From Polymyxa betae (lineage: Eukaryota > Endomyxa > Phytomyxea > Plasmodiophorida > Plasmodiophoridae), in the NCBI GenBank assembly GCA_003693705.1, contig RBZT01000409.1:57514-121513 (forward strand): DNA of 64,000 nucleotides. Direction: 5' to 3'. The notes beneath the pieces are model-generated. The model had not been told where the DNA came from, did not search any database, and saw nothing but the letters and a program-made list of their open reading frames with translations. Shown one piece after another: positions 25,952 to 37,684 of the stretch (positions within the stretch are counted from its first letter, which is position 1; each line of letters begins with the position of its first letter). Both the position numbers and the translations under genes were made by a program.

Positions 25952-26597
25952 TCAACCAGGTAATGCATCATATCGGATGGCTTTATTGAGGTAAGCTAAT
26001 CTTCGTACAAAGCGTTCGGGCTCAGTATACTCCACTGCCAACTTCGCGATTATCGTTGGAATTGATTCATTTCGGGTCTTTCGTAAATAAATATGCTGGG
26101 CAAACTTGACTGTACTAATATAAAATGGAAGGACTTTGATGATATTGGTGAGGTCATCACCAGCCAAGGGAATCTCTTGGATCTAACAATATCTACAAAA
26201 GTCTAAATATGACGCAGTACCAAGTGTTCGAGCATCTCATTCTGTTTCTGCATTCTGAGAATCAGGCCTTAAACTCACCATTACCCAGTCATTCTGGCCC
26301 TGGATAAGACCATATGATTTCCAGACTAGGCGATGTCTCCAAATCGTGATGGCAATTGAGTCACAATAAACGCTAAGCTCTGATTACGCGACACGCCAAG
26401 GTGAAAGCAGCGCAGGTTGATTATAGTTTACAAACTAGACGATCCTATTTCATTCACGGTAAGACGTGAGGACATCTCCCCTGGATGTATTCTCTCTTCT
26501 CCACGGAATCTTCTTTCGATTGTCGCTCAAGATCTTGATAAATTTGATGCACCTCTGGGAATCGAAGCGGTAACGACTGTGGCGTACCAAAATACAT
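25952..26597 (-). CDS. Hypothetical small protein, splicing partly resolved
   Basis: The 3' exon (about 26165 to the stop at 25952) encodes about 70 residues ending KAIRYDALPG, with a coding-like HIYLRKTRNES and VEYTEPERFVRRLAYLN. A middle exon reads WRHRLVWKSYGLIQGQNDWVM before a clear GT donor near 26.26 kb. A likely first exon starts MYFGTPQSLPLRFPEVHQIY at 26597. The join between the first and middle exons is not settled. No family recognised. Confidence 0.4.
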
Positions 26598-26778
26598 TAC
26601 TCTGATAGCTTTCTAGTATGGCCCAGTTGGGATATGCTGGATATGGGGCTGGACAGCAAAACGATATTATGCAACAAGTCGTTTACTCATCTAACTTGCA
26701 AATAGAAAGATCATACCTCAGCATACCGACTTCAAGTTATTCGCAACCTGAAGTACTTTCGCTGATTGTTCAATGCAA

Positions 26779-28877
<2,099 letters not shown>

Positions 28878-29174
28878 TTATTCAAGCTCAGCACGCACGA
28901 TCGAACGGTATCCTCAAAACGTTGATCCGGCACAGAGAGCATCGATGGCCTCGTTCAACCCTGCTTTGTAAGCATTGAACGAGACAATGATGTGAGAAGC
29001 TCAGATGACAAGATTCCCATGACACATGTGATGAACATGTAACATTATGAATGAATGGATTGGTGATGGGTGGGAGGGGCCACCCTTGAACCAGCCGCAT
29101 GACGCAGGCTCAGCAGACCTCTACTTCACTTACTGCTCTAACGTCTATATTATCTGTAGACGACGGTTTAGATC
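28878..29174. other. Divergent promoter spacer
   Basis: About 300 bp between the divergent KATNAL2 and proline-rich genes. It contains a purine-rich run (GATGGGTGGGAGGGG near 29066) and no convincing ORF or RNA. Confidence 0.35.
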
Positions 29175-30446
29175 ATGGAGCCCAATCTCGAAAGCGGTGT
29201 TCGATATCGGCAACCGCCCAGGCCGCCTGTCCGGCCGTTCCCGAATCCAACACCGCAGCGTGAAGGCCTGGTTAAGCGATTGCCAACCTGGAGCTCGCGT
29301 CGAGCTATACCCCACACCGTCCCAGATGCTGAATTAGGAACATCTCAAATTTATACTGACAGGTTAAAGCTGCTACATTTGTTGTTCCGTTATGTTTTAC
29401 TGTTCTTACAGGTCTCCAGATTTACCTCCTGAGCAAGTTCCAGGCGGCATGTTTGGGAAAATCGTAGCCAGCGAGGAGGAGTCTGTTCAAAGTCCATACC
29501 CGTTTCATTATGATATTCCTCCTCCAATGCCTTATACAAATTGTCCTAAGCAATATATATCGGGGAACATAACGAGGAGACTTCCCATGGCAAAGGGACC
29601 GGTTAGCAGAAGTCACTGGAAACAGAAAACATTTAATTTATTCGGTGTAGCTGAAAGCGCCAAAGGCATCGTCTCCATTATCTTCAGCAATTCCTTCTTC
29701 GATTCCCCGTTCGAATCCAGTATCGGTTCCAGTTCAGAGTAGGCCTGCACCTTCGGCACCGCTACAAAGGCAGGCTCCACCGCCGCCGCCAGGACCGCCA
29801 CCAACACGTCCTGCTCCCCCTCCGCCATCAAGGCCTCATTTTTTGGCAGGGGTAGCTCCAGCTACAAGCAATACCAATCCGGTTATCCGAAGAACTCGTC
29901 GGGCACCGCCATTTCCAGGAATCAGGTATTAGACTTTGGGTATTAATTAATGATTTTCGTCATCATAAAAAAATTCTAGGCCTTCGGCTCCTCCTGCACA
30001 TATCAGACCACCACAGTCTCCAGCACCAAATATCAGAGCGCCTCCACCAGCTATACCAAGTCAGCATGTTTCATCTCAGTTGCCTCCAGATCACCCTTTG
30101 TTCAATTCACAGATAACAGCTTCAAATCCGGATATAGAAAAGGTCTGAGCTGTATATTTGTGTCTTTGACACCTGATTTTTTAATCGGGTTCACAGGCGA
30201 ATTGGTTTAGAAATAAATTGGCTACGGATCTTGACGAAGCTGCGATCAGCCATCCCGATCTATGCCCTGCAATTCAAGATACGTTAACGGTATACATTGT
30301 CATGAAATGACTAGATTCACATACTAATTCTATAACAGCAACTGGATGGCTTGATTGAAGAACTCTGCCTAGCAGATACCGACGAGGGATATTCAGCAAC
30401 TGTATCTACACTGGAAGGAATCTATGAATTCATCCAAACCTGGTAA
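29175..30446 (+). CDS. Proline-rich hypothetical protein
   Basis: Fully spliced from ATG 29175 (MEPNLESGVRYRQPPRPP) through five introns of about 49-59 nt to the TAA at 30446. One of them (a 49-nt intron removing the end of a tempting longer ORF near 29.65 kb) restores a long Pro/Ala/Ser-rich frame with PPPPPGPPP and RPAPPPPSRP. The last ~75 residues are helical and acidic (NWFRNKLATDLDEAA, GLIEELCLADTDEGY, YEFIQTW). Polyproline tracts usually bind SH3, WW or profilin partners, so actin or coat scaffolding is possible. The compact helical tail after a proline linker recalls Sec31-like architecture, but I see no decisive match. Confidence 0.7.
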
Positions 30447-30686
30447 AGTTTGACCAGTATACACTTAATAAACCTATCAAAGCCTGAGCGTCAAAAAGGT
30501 CTGGTTTATTGGCTTAAATTCAATGGAAGCAAACATAATCACAGAATCGCCCCACCGTAAGATCTGAACCCTAGCTGAGATTCATTCTCAACGGTCTCAG
30601 CATTGCAAATCAGCAGACAGGACACCTTTTAAACACTAGTAATTCTACGTCTGACATTAAAATCCTACCGAACCCCATTTCAATGG

Positions 30687-32715
30687 CTACATACTATTTA
30701 GAATTTGGTACGGTACTGGAATCAACTTGCTTGAAACCGGCGGCCGAATTAAAATACTTCTCGTTAATTGCTCGAATCTTGGCAAGTTTCTCTTCAGCTG
30801 CGGTAGGATTGACCAACTCGAGCCCTTGAACAGGAGTAAAAGCCAAAGACGAACTGAACCCTGAGATGGTTCCGCTGCCACTTCCAAACCTATTTTGGAA
30901 ACAGGAAATCAAACATCAAACTCACTGTCAACCTAAGTACCTGTTTTTAAACTTGTTCTTCAACCCAATATTCTTGCCCAGCGTTTGTGTATCCTTAGCT
31001 TGAAGGCGCACACGACCGGAAGCACTGATCATTCCTAGTTCCATTCCATCATAGGATTCTACTTGCTCAGAACCGAAAGCCTGAAAATCGTTCAATACTC
31101 AGGCAAATGTCGGTTTGGGTATGTAAACCATTCTATTCTTCTGCTTGGACAGCTCCGTAATTTCATATTTTTCTTTCATTTTCCGGAACCGTTTTCCCCC
31201 ACGCTTCTTCCGTGGCTTTTCTACAGGAGCCGGTAGAGCCTTGGTTTGTTTCTTTTGAGGAGGCTCCATCAACCTAATACAATATTAAAATATATAAACT
31301 GATGAAGTAAAATAAAAACCTTTGCAGTTGTTTAGCGATCTCTTCACGGTATTCTTTGCCTTTAGAATCACTAGAATGCACATCTGTATTGTAGCTGTCG
31401 ATGCGGGCAGCTAAGGCAACCTGTTAGATATTGTTAAGAGAGCTCTCAATAATAAAATCTCAGCTGATACCTTTGCAGAAACAAGCTTTAAGGCTTTCTT
31501 TTTTAAATGCGAAGGAGCACGGGCTACCAGATCACAATGCCTTAAAGCACCCTCATGCAACCCTAGCCTTGGTTAAATGATTATCTCTAAAACTGGAAAT
31601 AGCAGTTACCTGAGCTTGCTTTGGAAAATCCAGAAAAATCAACTTTGCGATTGTGGCCCAAAACCTAATCCAGAGTCAAGACAGAAAAGACAAAATGCAT
31701 CAGAATACCATAATATCACAGGCAGGAATACCTGCAAGATTGGATAAACCGCCAGCTATACCGATAATTCGTGATGCAGGACTTGAGCCGATTAGGGCAG
31801 TTAAATTAGGAGCGTACAGCCCCATTCGTGATTCTACGAATCTCAAGATCTTTAATCAGAAGTCAGTAAATACCTCGAAATCGGAACGAACGGGGTCACA
31901 CGTGACTTTTGACATCATTGAGCTCAATGATGGCATCAGATGCCGCCAGACATTGCTGAAGGACATGCTCAGGCAATTCGGTATGAGACGATGATGTACT
32001 TGAGGTCATTGCTGGCTAAGATGTTAGATGCTGCAAAGACATCATTGAAAGCAATCCCATTTACCAATGCTCATGATAGTTTCTGGAGGAAGAACGCCAG
32101 TTAAATCAACTTGTGAGATATTCTGAGCAAAAATCAGACGAAACATTATCGGTTCACCAGGTAAAGTACTGTCTTATTCTGAAGATTCTTGACAACTTTG
32201 GCGTAATCCAATGCTAGCGGAACCAGCCGCTCCAGCTCGGGAAAGCAAACCGAATACATATCGCGGAGGTATTTGAATACCTAATTCGAAATAAAAAACC
32301 GAAATCAAAGAGATTTTGAAGCATACAGCAGTAATTTCGTCTTCAACTTCGACAACCATACTGTTGCATTTCATCATCGTACTGTATTCTTTTTCGTCGC
32401 CTAACGATTCAGAAACCCGAGCTTCCAATGAATCATCCAGAAAATTGAGGAAAGTCTAAAGAGCAATCAGCACTGGAATTCGATAAGCAAAATTAAAACC
32501 TTCAGTTTTTCAGACTGATACAATGTCGTGATTTGGGAGAGTGGATCTCTTGTTAATGCATCTGCTGCGACATCGGCATTATCAATATCGTTATCCTCAT
32601 CAGACTCTTCTGGCTCGATGCTATCAATGACGTTGCTCTGCTGTGGGAGCTGCTCTAACTCTTCCTCATCGGATTCATCCAAATCGTTTAGAAATGATTC
32701 AGCCAGAGTAGTCAT
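30687..32715 (-). CDS. PRPF31: U4/U6 snRNP splicing factor PRPF31
   Basis: PRPF31 bridges U4 snRNA with the 15.5K protein in the U4/U6.U5 tri-snRNP. ATG 32715 begins MTTLAESFLNDLDESDEEE, the usual acidic N-terminus. Further exons show EYSTMMKCNSMVVEVEDEI and YLRDMYSVCFPELERLVPLA, both diagnostic of the NOP-domain coiled-coil region. The C-terminus reads SSLAFTPVQGLELVNP, AAEEKLAKIRAINEKYF, as in human PRPF31. A basic nuclear signal (KKRGGK-like) lies near 31.2 kb. At least eight short introns. With so many tiny introns in this genome, the spliceosome is heavily used. Confidence 0.92.
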
Positions 32716-32949
32716 AATTAACAACAGGCCTGCAAATCGCGGAACTCTGAAATCTTAAAGAACCACGGGCGCACTTTAAGAATTTTATGGACCTTTAAAA
32801 GTGCGTTGTGTTCTACCGGTATTATACCCGTAACAACTTTGACTTTCGAATTGAAGACCTGAATAGGCCTGTTTAAAATTGGGGTTTACCAATTCAGAGC
32901 AAAATAAGCTAAAATTGGCATATTCTGAAAACTACGGTAACGTTGGTAA

Positions 32950-32976
32950 GAAATGTAATGAATTTTATTACATTTC
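32950..32976. repeat. Perfect 10-bp inverted repeat
   Basis: GAAATGTAAT and ATTACATTTC are separated by 7 nt (32960-32966), giving a perfect 10-bp stem. It lies just upstream of, or within, the 5' part of the membrane-protein ORF, 235 bp from the divergent PRPF31 start. It could be a protein-binding palindrome in a shared promoter or an RNA hairpin. Confidence 0.6.
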
Positions 32977-33446
32977 AAATACTACTGGTATACCGTTTTC
33001 TGGAAAAGTTCCAGATTTCTGGATCGTTCGAGGTTCCCAAACAGCAACAGTTGAACCTGAATGACAACCCCATTGGTATGGAGACTCCATATGTTCAGCT
33101 TTCAATGCCTGCTGAGAAGCAACAGCATGACAAGGAGGAAGTATCGGAGACAACGTTCTTTTTGCTCTGGCTTTTGGTGACTTCATTTACGTCATTTCAT
33201 GTTCCGTTGAACGTACTTCTGATCCAGATCTTCGCCATCACGAAACAATCGATGGCGTTATTCGGCATGCTACTTATTCTGCAGAAGATCTGGGCAGTAG
33301 CGTTTCTTATCATAACATTCAAATCTCTGTATTATATCACCAAGACAGAACTATACTGTAATGTCATGCAGGATCATGTTCGTGACATTTTCTTCATATC
33401 GATTATGTGGGATTGTGCCGCTTTAGTATTTATCTCTGTAGAATAA
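32958..33446 (+). CDS. Hypothetical small multi-span membrane protein
   Basis: Ends at 33446. The start is ATG 32958, or more likely ATG 33078, which gives MTPYVQ-like hydrophilic residues after METP and then four hydrophobic helices: TTFFLLWLLVTSFTSF, LLIQIFAI, LFGMLLILQKIWAVAFLIITF and IFFISIMWDCAALVFISV. About 123 residues from the later start. No Cys or His signature and no family recognised. The codons look coding-like and the spacing suits a real gene. Confidence 0.5.
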   Translation: MNFITFQILLVYRFLEKFQISGSFEVPKQQQLNLNDNPIGMETPYVQLSMPAEKQQHDKEEVSETTFFLLWLLVTSFTSFHVPLNVLLIQIFAITKQSMALFGMLLILQKIWAVAFLIITFKSLYYITKTELYCNVMQDHVRDIFFISIMWDCAALVFISVE

Positions 33447-33905
33447 TAGCTGCCAATTGTCAAATAAAGTTCATTATGATTGACGACTGCATTCGATCGA
33501 CTGGTTTGCTGATCTTAGATGAACAGGCGACGACATTCCCAAAGCGTAAGGCCTGAAATAGATGGAAAACATTCCTTCCATATTTTCAGGTGCTCTTACA
33601 TCCAGACAGCAGAGCAGTCCATCATTTCACCCGTTAGTCGAATTTAAAAATATTGTTTGCCATGTCATGCAGGATCGCGATTCTGAATCCAGAACCCCAT
33701 ATAAACCTAAGGTCTTGTCTGGTTATTATACTGTATCCAGACCAAATAAATCTGAAAATTATGAAGTCATAATATCCTTTCTGTTCGGTGTCGGAGTCCG
33801 TGAGCGGAGTTTGGAACTGTGCGTACCAGTGTTAGTGTGGGAAGGTACCACCAGGCCCTCCAGGATACCATCATTGTTTATTTATATTTGATTATTTCAG
33901 CGACC

Positions 33906-34471
33906 ATGTCAGGAAACGATGAGCGCACCTATATCATGATCAAGCCTGATGGCGTCCAGCGTGGTCTCGTCGGCAAGATCATCGACCGATTCTCCCAGCG
34001 CGGCTACTACCTCGTCGCCATGAAGATGATGAAGCCCACGAAACAGTTCGCTGAACGTCACTACTCTGATCTCTCCAGCAAGCCTTTCTTTGGTTCCCTG
34101 ACCAGCTTTTTATCTTCTGGCCCTGTCGTCTGCGTATGTCATATTCATTGCTTTTATTATCTGTTTGCTAATCATAGTATTAGATGGTTTGGCAAGGCAA
34201 GGATGTCGTCAAGACTGGCCGTACTTTGATTGGAGCTACAAACCCTCTGGCTTCTGCTCCTGGAACTATTCGTGCTGATTACTGTATTGATGTTGGTCGC
34301 AACGTTATCCACGGCAGCGATTCCGTTGAATCGGTACAGTCCTTTGCATGAAATTCCCTCTAAATACTGAAACGTCTTTCTGAATAGGCCCAAAAGGAGA
34401 TCGCCTTGTGGTTTTCTGATGATGAGATCGTCGACTGGAAGCCTACCAACCTTCAACACATTTACGAATAA
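33906..34471 (+). CDS. Nucleoside diphosphate kinase
   Basis: Transfers gamma-phosphate from ATP to NDPs. ATG 33906 gives [20 protein letters not shown], followed by the active-site segment RNVIHGSDS with its catalytic His and an ending NLQHIYE, about 151 residues as usual. Two introns: one after VVC at ~34137-34186 and one after SVES. The codons are more GC-rich than in the neighbours, typical of a highly expressed gene. Upstream, an ORF starting ATG 33562 (MENIPSIFSG) can be joined in phase by a 56-nt GT-AG intron ending just before ACCATG, so an N-terminally extended isoform of ~95 extra residues is possible. Equally that intron may be in the 5' UTR. Confidence 0.95.
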
Positions 34472-34570
34472 ATCAGCTGATTGTTCCTGGTAATACTGAT
34501 GACATTAAATGGTTATTTGTACTCAACGATCAATCCAATCGTATACCAATAGCTTGATATTGACGATCCC

Positions 34571-35206
34571 ATGGTTGTCGCTTCTGCTTCGTCCTTAACA
34601 ATGGGACTTGATACATTATCAGATATAGACATGATCTTGAGCGAAATACGAAATTTCTCGTGCAAAGAACCGAAACCGAAAAATCTTCCTACCAAGGTCA
34701 GCTATTCGAATGATTATAGGAATGTTATTGATCGAGAAGTTCAACTTCGTATGCAAGCTGTTGAAGCACTGTCTATAGCCGAGAGGAAGCATCGAACAGA
34801 AATGAACACTTGTCAAAATGATCTGAAGCAGATTCAAGGTCGACTGATGAAAGTGCAGCAAAAGGAGATGGAGATAGAAGAACAGAATCGACATTTGAAA
34901 ACTCGAATAGAGGCTCTGGAATCGGAGCTTCAAGTTAACAAACAAAACTCTAAAGCTGAGAAACTGCTGGTCAAGAGGGCGACGTTTTATGCAGTTCACT
35001 GTTCCAGACTTCTTAAAGCAGTAAATCATAAGCTTCAACGAGTAAGAAAAAGATGTAAGATTGCAACGGACGAGGTCAATCGTTATAAGGAGAAATCAAG
35101 GGAGGAACTCGATGAATTACGAAGACGCGAACATCGACAATCAAATTACATCATGCTGCTGGAAGCAAGGCTTCGAGCTGGAGAGAAATACGGCCGTAAT
35201 CTTTAG
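34571..35206 (+). CDS. Hypothetical coiled-coil protein, 211 residues
   Basis: Single exon. After a short N-terminus with FSCKEPKPKNLPTK, most of the protein is coiled coil (EALSIAERKHRTEMN, GRLMKVQQKEMEIEEQ, LELRRREHR-like heptads), ending RAGEKYGRNL. It is convergent with HslV, 85 bp apart. No named family seen. Confidence 0.6.
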   Translation: MVVASASSLTMGLDTLSDIDMILSEIRNFSCKEPKPKNLPTKVSYSNDYRNVIDREVQLRMQAVEALSIAERKHRTEMNTCQNDLKQIQGRLMKVQQKEMEIEEQNRHLKTRIEALESELQVNKQNSKAEKLLVKRATFYAVHCSRLLKAVNHKLQRVRKRCKIATDEVNRYKEKSREELDELRRREHRQSNYIMLLEARLRAGEKYGRNL

Positions 35207-35291
35207 AGAATTAGAAGCGAGCGGCCGTTATTGTACAGCCTGAATTAATGTGTTTAATATCTAGATAGATTGTAGATGGATTATGAGCTTA

Positions 35292-36119
35292 TCAGGCACT
35301 TGACGAGATCTCTTCTATCACGAATTTGTCATTTGTATAAACACAAAGATCAGCGGCGATTTGCATTGATCGTTTCGCGATTTCCATGGCTGAAAGATCA
35401 TCAACGCTGATAAGAGCCCGAGCTGCTGCGATAGCGTAATCGCCTCCAGAACCAATACCAATCAATCCATCGTGTGGCTCGATTACATCACCTGTTCCCG
35501 TTAATGTTAACGAGATGTCTTTATCGGCAACGATTAGAACCGCCTCTGAATGACCAACGATCACCATTTGTAAAGTGTTCAAGAGAAAATAAATTACCTA
35601 ACTGTCTTAGATACTTATCTGTTCGCCAATTTTTTGCCATCTCTACAGATGCTCTTAATAGCTGACCTGGATATTCTTCAAGCTGAGTTTGAAGGCGTTC
35701 AAGCAGAGTCAGAGCGTCCGCAGCCGTTCCAGCGAAACCTGCTAATACCTGTAATGAATCAATAAACGAAAGCGAGATTACGGTTATATACTCGATACCT
35801 TTCCATTATCAATCACTCTGACCTTCTTAGCATTCGGTTTGACAATTGTAGACCCGCGAGATACTGCAATGATATGAATTAGAATTTCATGAATGCGAAC
35901 AGGCAATTGCCCGATGAGAACCTTGTCCATCTCCAATCATGGCAACACTTCCATGTCTTCGTACACAGAGTATAGTTGTAGCATGATCATAGATACGATG
36001 CAGAAGGACCCCTCTATTGGTCATGATCAAGTTATTAATATGACAAACCTCTATGATAATACATCACATGTACGGAAACCTTACAGCGTGTCTTAACGAA
36101 ATGAACCATTTCTAAACAT
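35292..36119 (-). CDS. HSLV: HslV-type ATP-dependent protease subunit, probably mitochondrial
   Basis: Proteolytic subunit of HslVU (ClpQY), a bacterial-type two-component proteasome kept in mitochondria of some protists. Mature start [10 protein letters not shown] carries the catalytic Thr1 and the GDGQV motif, followed by [25 protein letters not shown], the NWRTDKYLR segment, GTGDVIEP and [16 protein letters not shown], ending [12 protein letters not shown]. About 30 residues precede Thr1 (MFRNGSFQVCHINN, then [13 protein letters not shown]), basic and amphipathic, fitting a cleaved mitochondrial presequence. A 45-nt intron splits this leader; others follow. The partner HslU is not in the window. 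Confidence 0.95.
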
Positions 36120-36586
36120 GGTTTAGGTCGTTGTTGAGTCAAATCCGACAGGTTTTGTCCATGTCATTGTAAACTGGTTTGGAAAACTAGCCAATATAAC
36201 TCCTTTTCATTTCCACATTTGGGGGGATCGACAGGTTTTGCAAGCTCAGTTCAGCGGCTTTGTTATATCTCCTTCGATTCCTTCTTTGAACCATCCCGCT
36301 AATCGACAGTACTTCATAAAAACATGCAGATGTCACCCGTTGAAAGATGAAGATTTACTTTTCTAGTGGTTATCTGAAAACTGAACTTGATTCCACTATG
36401 TGTGCTCTGTATGGAGATGTTATTAACTGTATATAATAATTGTAGTTATTGAATAGATGGGATAAGTTATGACAATGATCTCTGATATGTCCCATTTGAT
36501 TTCGTTATCAATCTGGTGGTAGCTCTGTGACCATACGAATATATCATAACCAAGAGAGATAATTTTCATCATTGTCATCGTCCAGC
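36120..36586. other. Divergent promoter spacer
   Basis: 467 bp between HslV (minus) and RABL2 (plus). It holds a repeated GACAGGTTTT (about 36148 and 36230) and no convincing ORF or RNA gene. Presumably both promoters and 5' UTRs. Confidence 0.4.
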
Positions 36587-37622
36587 ATGCCTGATATCAT
36601 GCAGGACTCACATGATTCGGATGCAGGTCTGTCAGCACATTTCAATTTGTGATCTGGTCTTGATCGGGGATATAGATCTCAAGGTCATTCTTCTTGGTGA
36701 TTCGGCGGTTGGAAAAACAAAGTCAGTCAATAAACTCTGTACTGTTGAATCATAATCTGAGCTCTCTTTCAACGAACAGATTAGTGGAGCGTTTCCTAAT
36801 GGATAATTAGTAATGAGATATCTCGTTAAGGAATACCAAAGTTCTAATCATTATCTGTAGTCAACCTCAACAACTATCTACCTATGCCTTGACAGTATTT
36901 CGACATAATACAAAATTGAATGGCAAGCCAGTATCTGTTGGTATGCTACTGTTTTACTATCTATATATACTCTAAAGAAATAATAGATTTCTGGGATACT
37001 GCTGGTCAGGAGAGGTTCACATCAATGCATCCATCATATTATTATGGTGCTCATGTCTGCGTTCTCGTAAGCATCTTTTCAAACCAAAATTCCAATCGCA
37101 TCACCAAACTTTCATGGTTTCAGGCATTCGATATCACCCGGAAAGTAACTTATCAGAATCTGAACGCCTGGTACAAAGAGCTACGACAATATAGGCCCAA
37201 TATACCTGTCATAGTGGTTGCTAATAAGATTGATGGTATAGACATAATCTAAGTCTTGTATTTCTGTTCATAAATGATTTATAGCCGACTATAAAGTCAC
37301 TGAGAAAACCTTCGCTTTCGCCACTAAAAGAAAGGCAATGGCGTCTCTCTGAAATTTGCTCTGTTAAATGTCTGTTCAGCTTCCATTCTATTTCTGCTCA
37401 GCATCTGATGGTACAAACGTTGTCACTTTATTCAATGAAGCCATCCGCATGGCATACGAGATGAAGCAGGCGCCTTCAAGCGATATCGTTGACGACGTCT
37501 TGGAGGCAGTCGCTTACTTTGAAGGGAAAAGTAAACAACAGGAACAACTACAACAGCCATTATCAGAGAAGCGTATGCAGGAGCATGCTGACGATTTAGA
37601 TAAAACTTTGCCTATATCTTAA
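36587..37622 (+). CDS. RABL2: RABL2-type ciliary small GTPase
   Basis: Rab-like GTPase that with CEP19 starts entry of IFT-B trains into cilia. ATG 36587 gives an acidic leader, then G1 LLGDSAVGKT, the family-specific QPQQLSTYALTVFRH, G3 DFWDTAGQERF, HPSYYYGAHVCVL, AFDITRKVTYQNL, WYKELRQYRPNIPVIVVANKID and FYFCSASDGTNVV. It has no C-terminal prenylation cysteines (ends TLPIS), as RABL2 normally lacks them. Six or so introns of about 45-58 nt. It opens a block of flagellar genes. Confidence 0.95.
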
Positions 37623-37684
37623 TATCCATCTTCATTCGTAATTATGAAGAGTTTCTGTTTATTAAGACGTCGAATATCGTCCAT

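Noticed and set aside
29613-29742. Reading through to the stop near 29742 as the end of the proline-rich protein
   Set aside because: A 49-nt GT-AG intron in phase 0 leads into a long proline-rich frame and three more well-joined exons.
31653-31994. Plus-strand 113-codon ORF
   Set aside because: It is antisense to PRPF31 exons, whose coding sense on the minus strand is clear.
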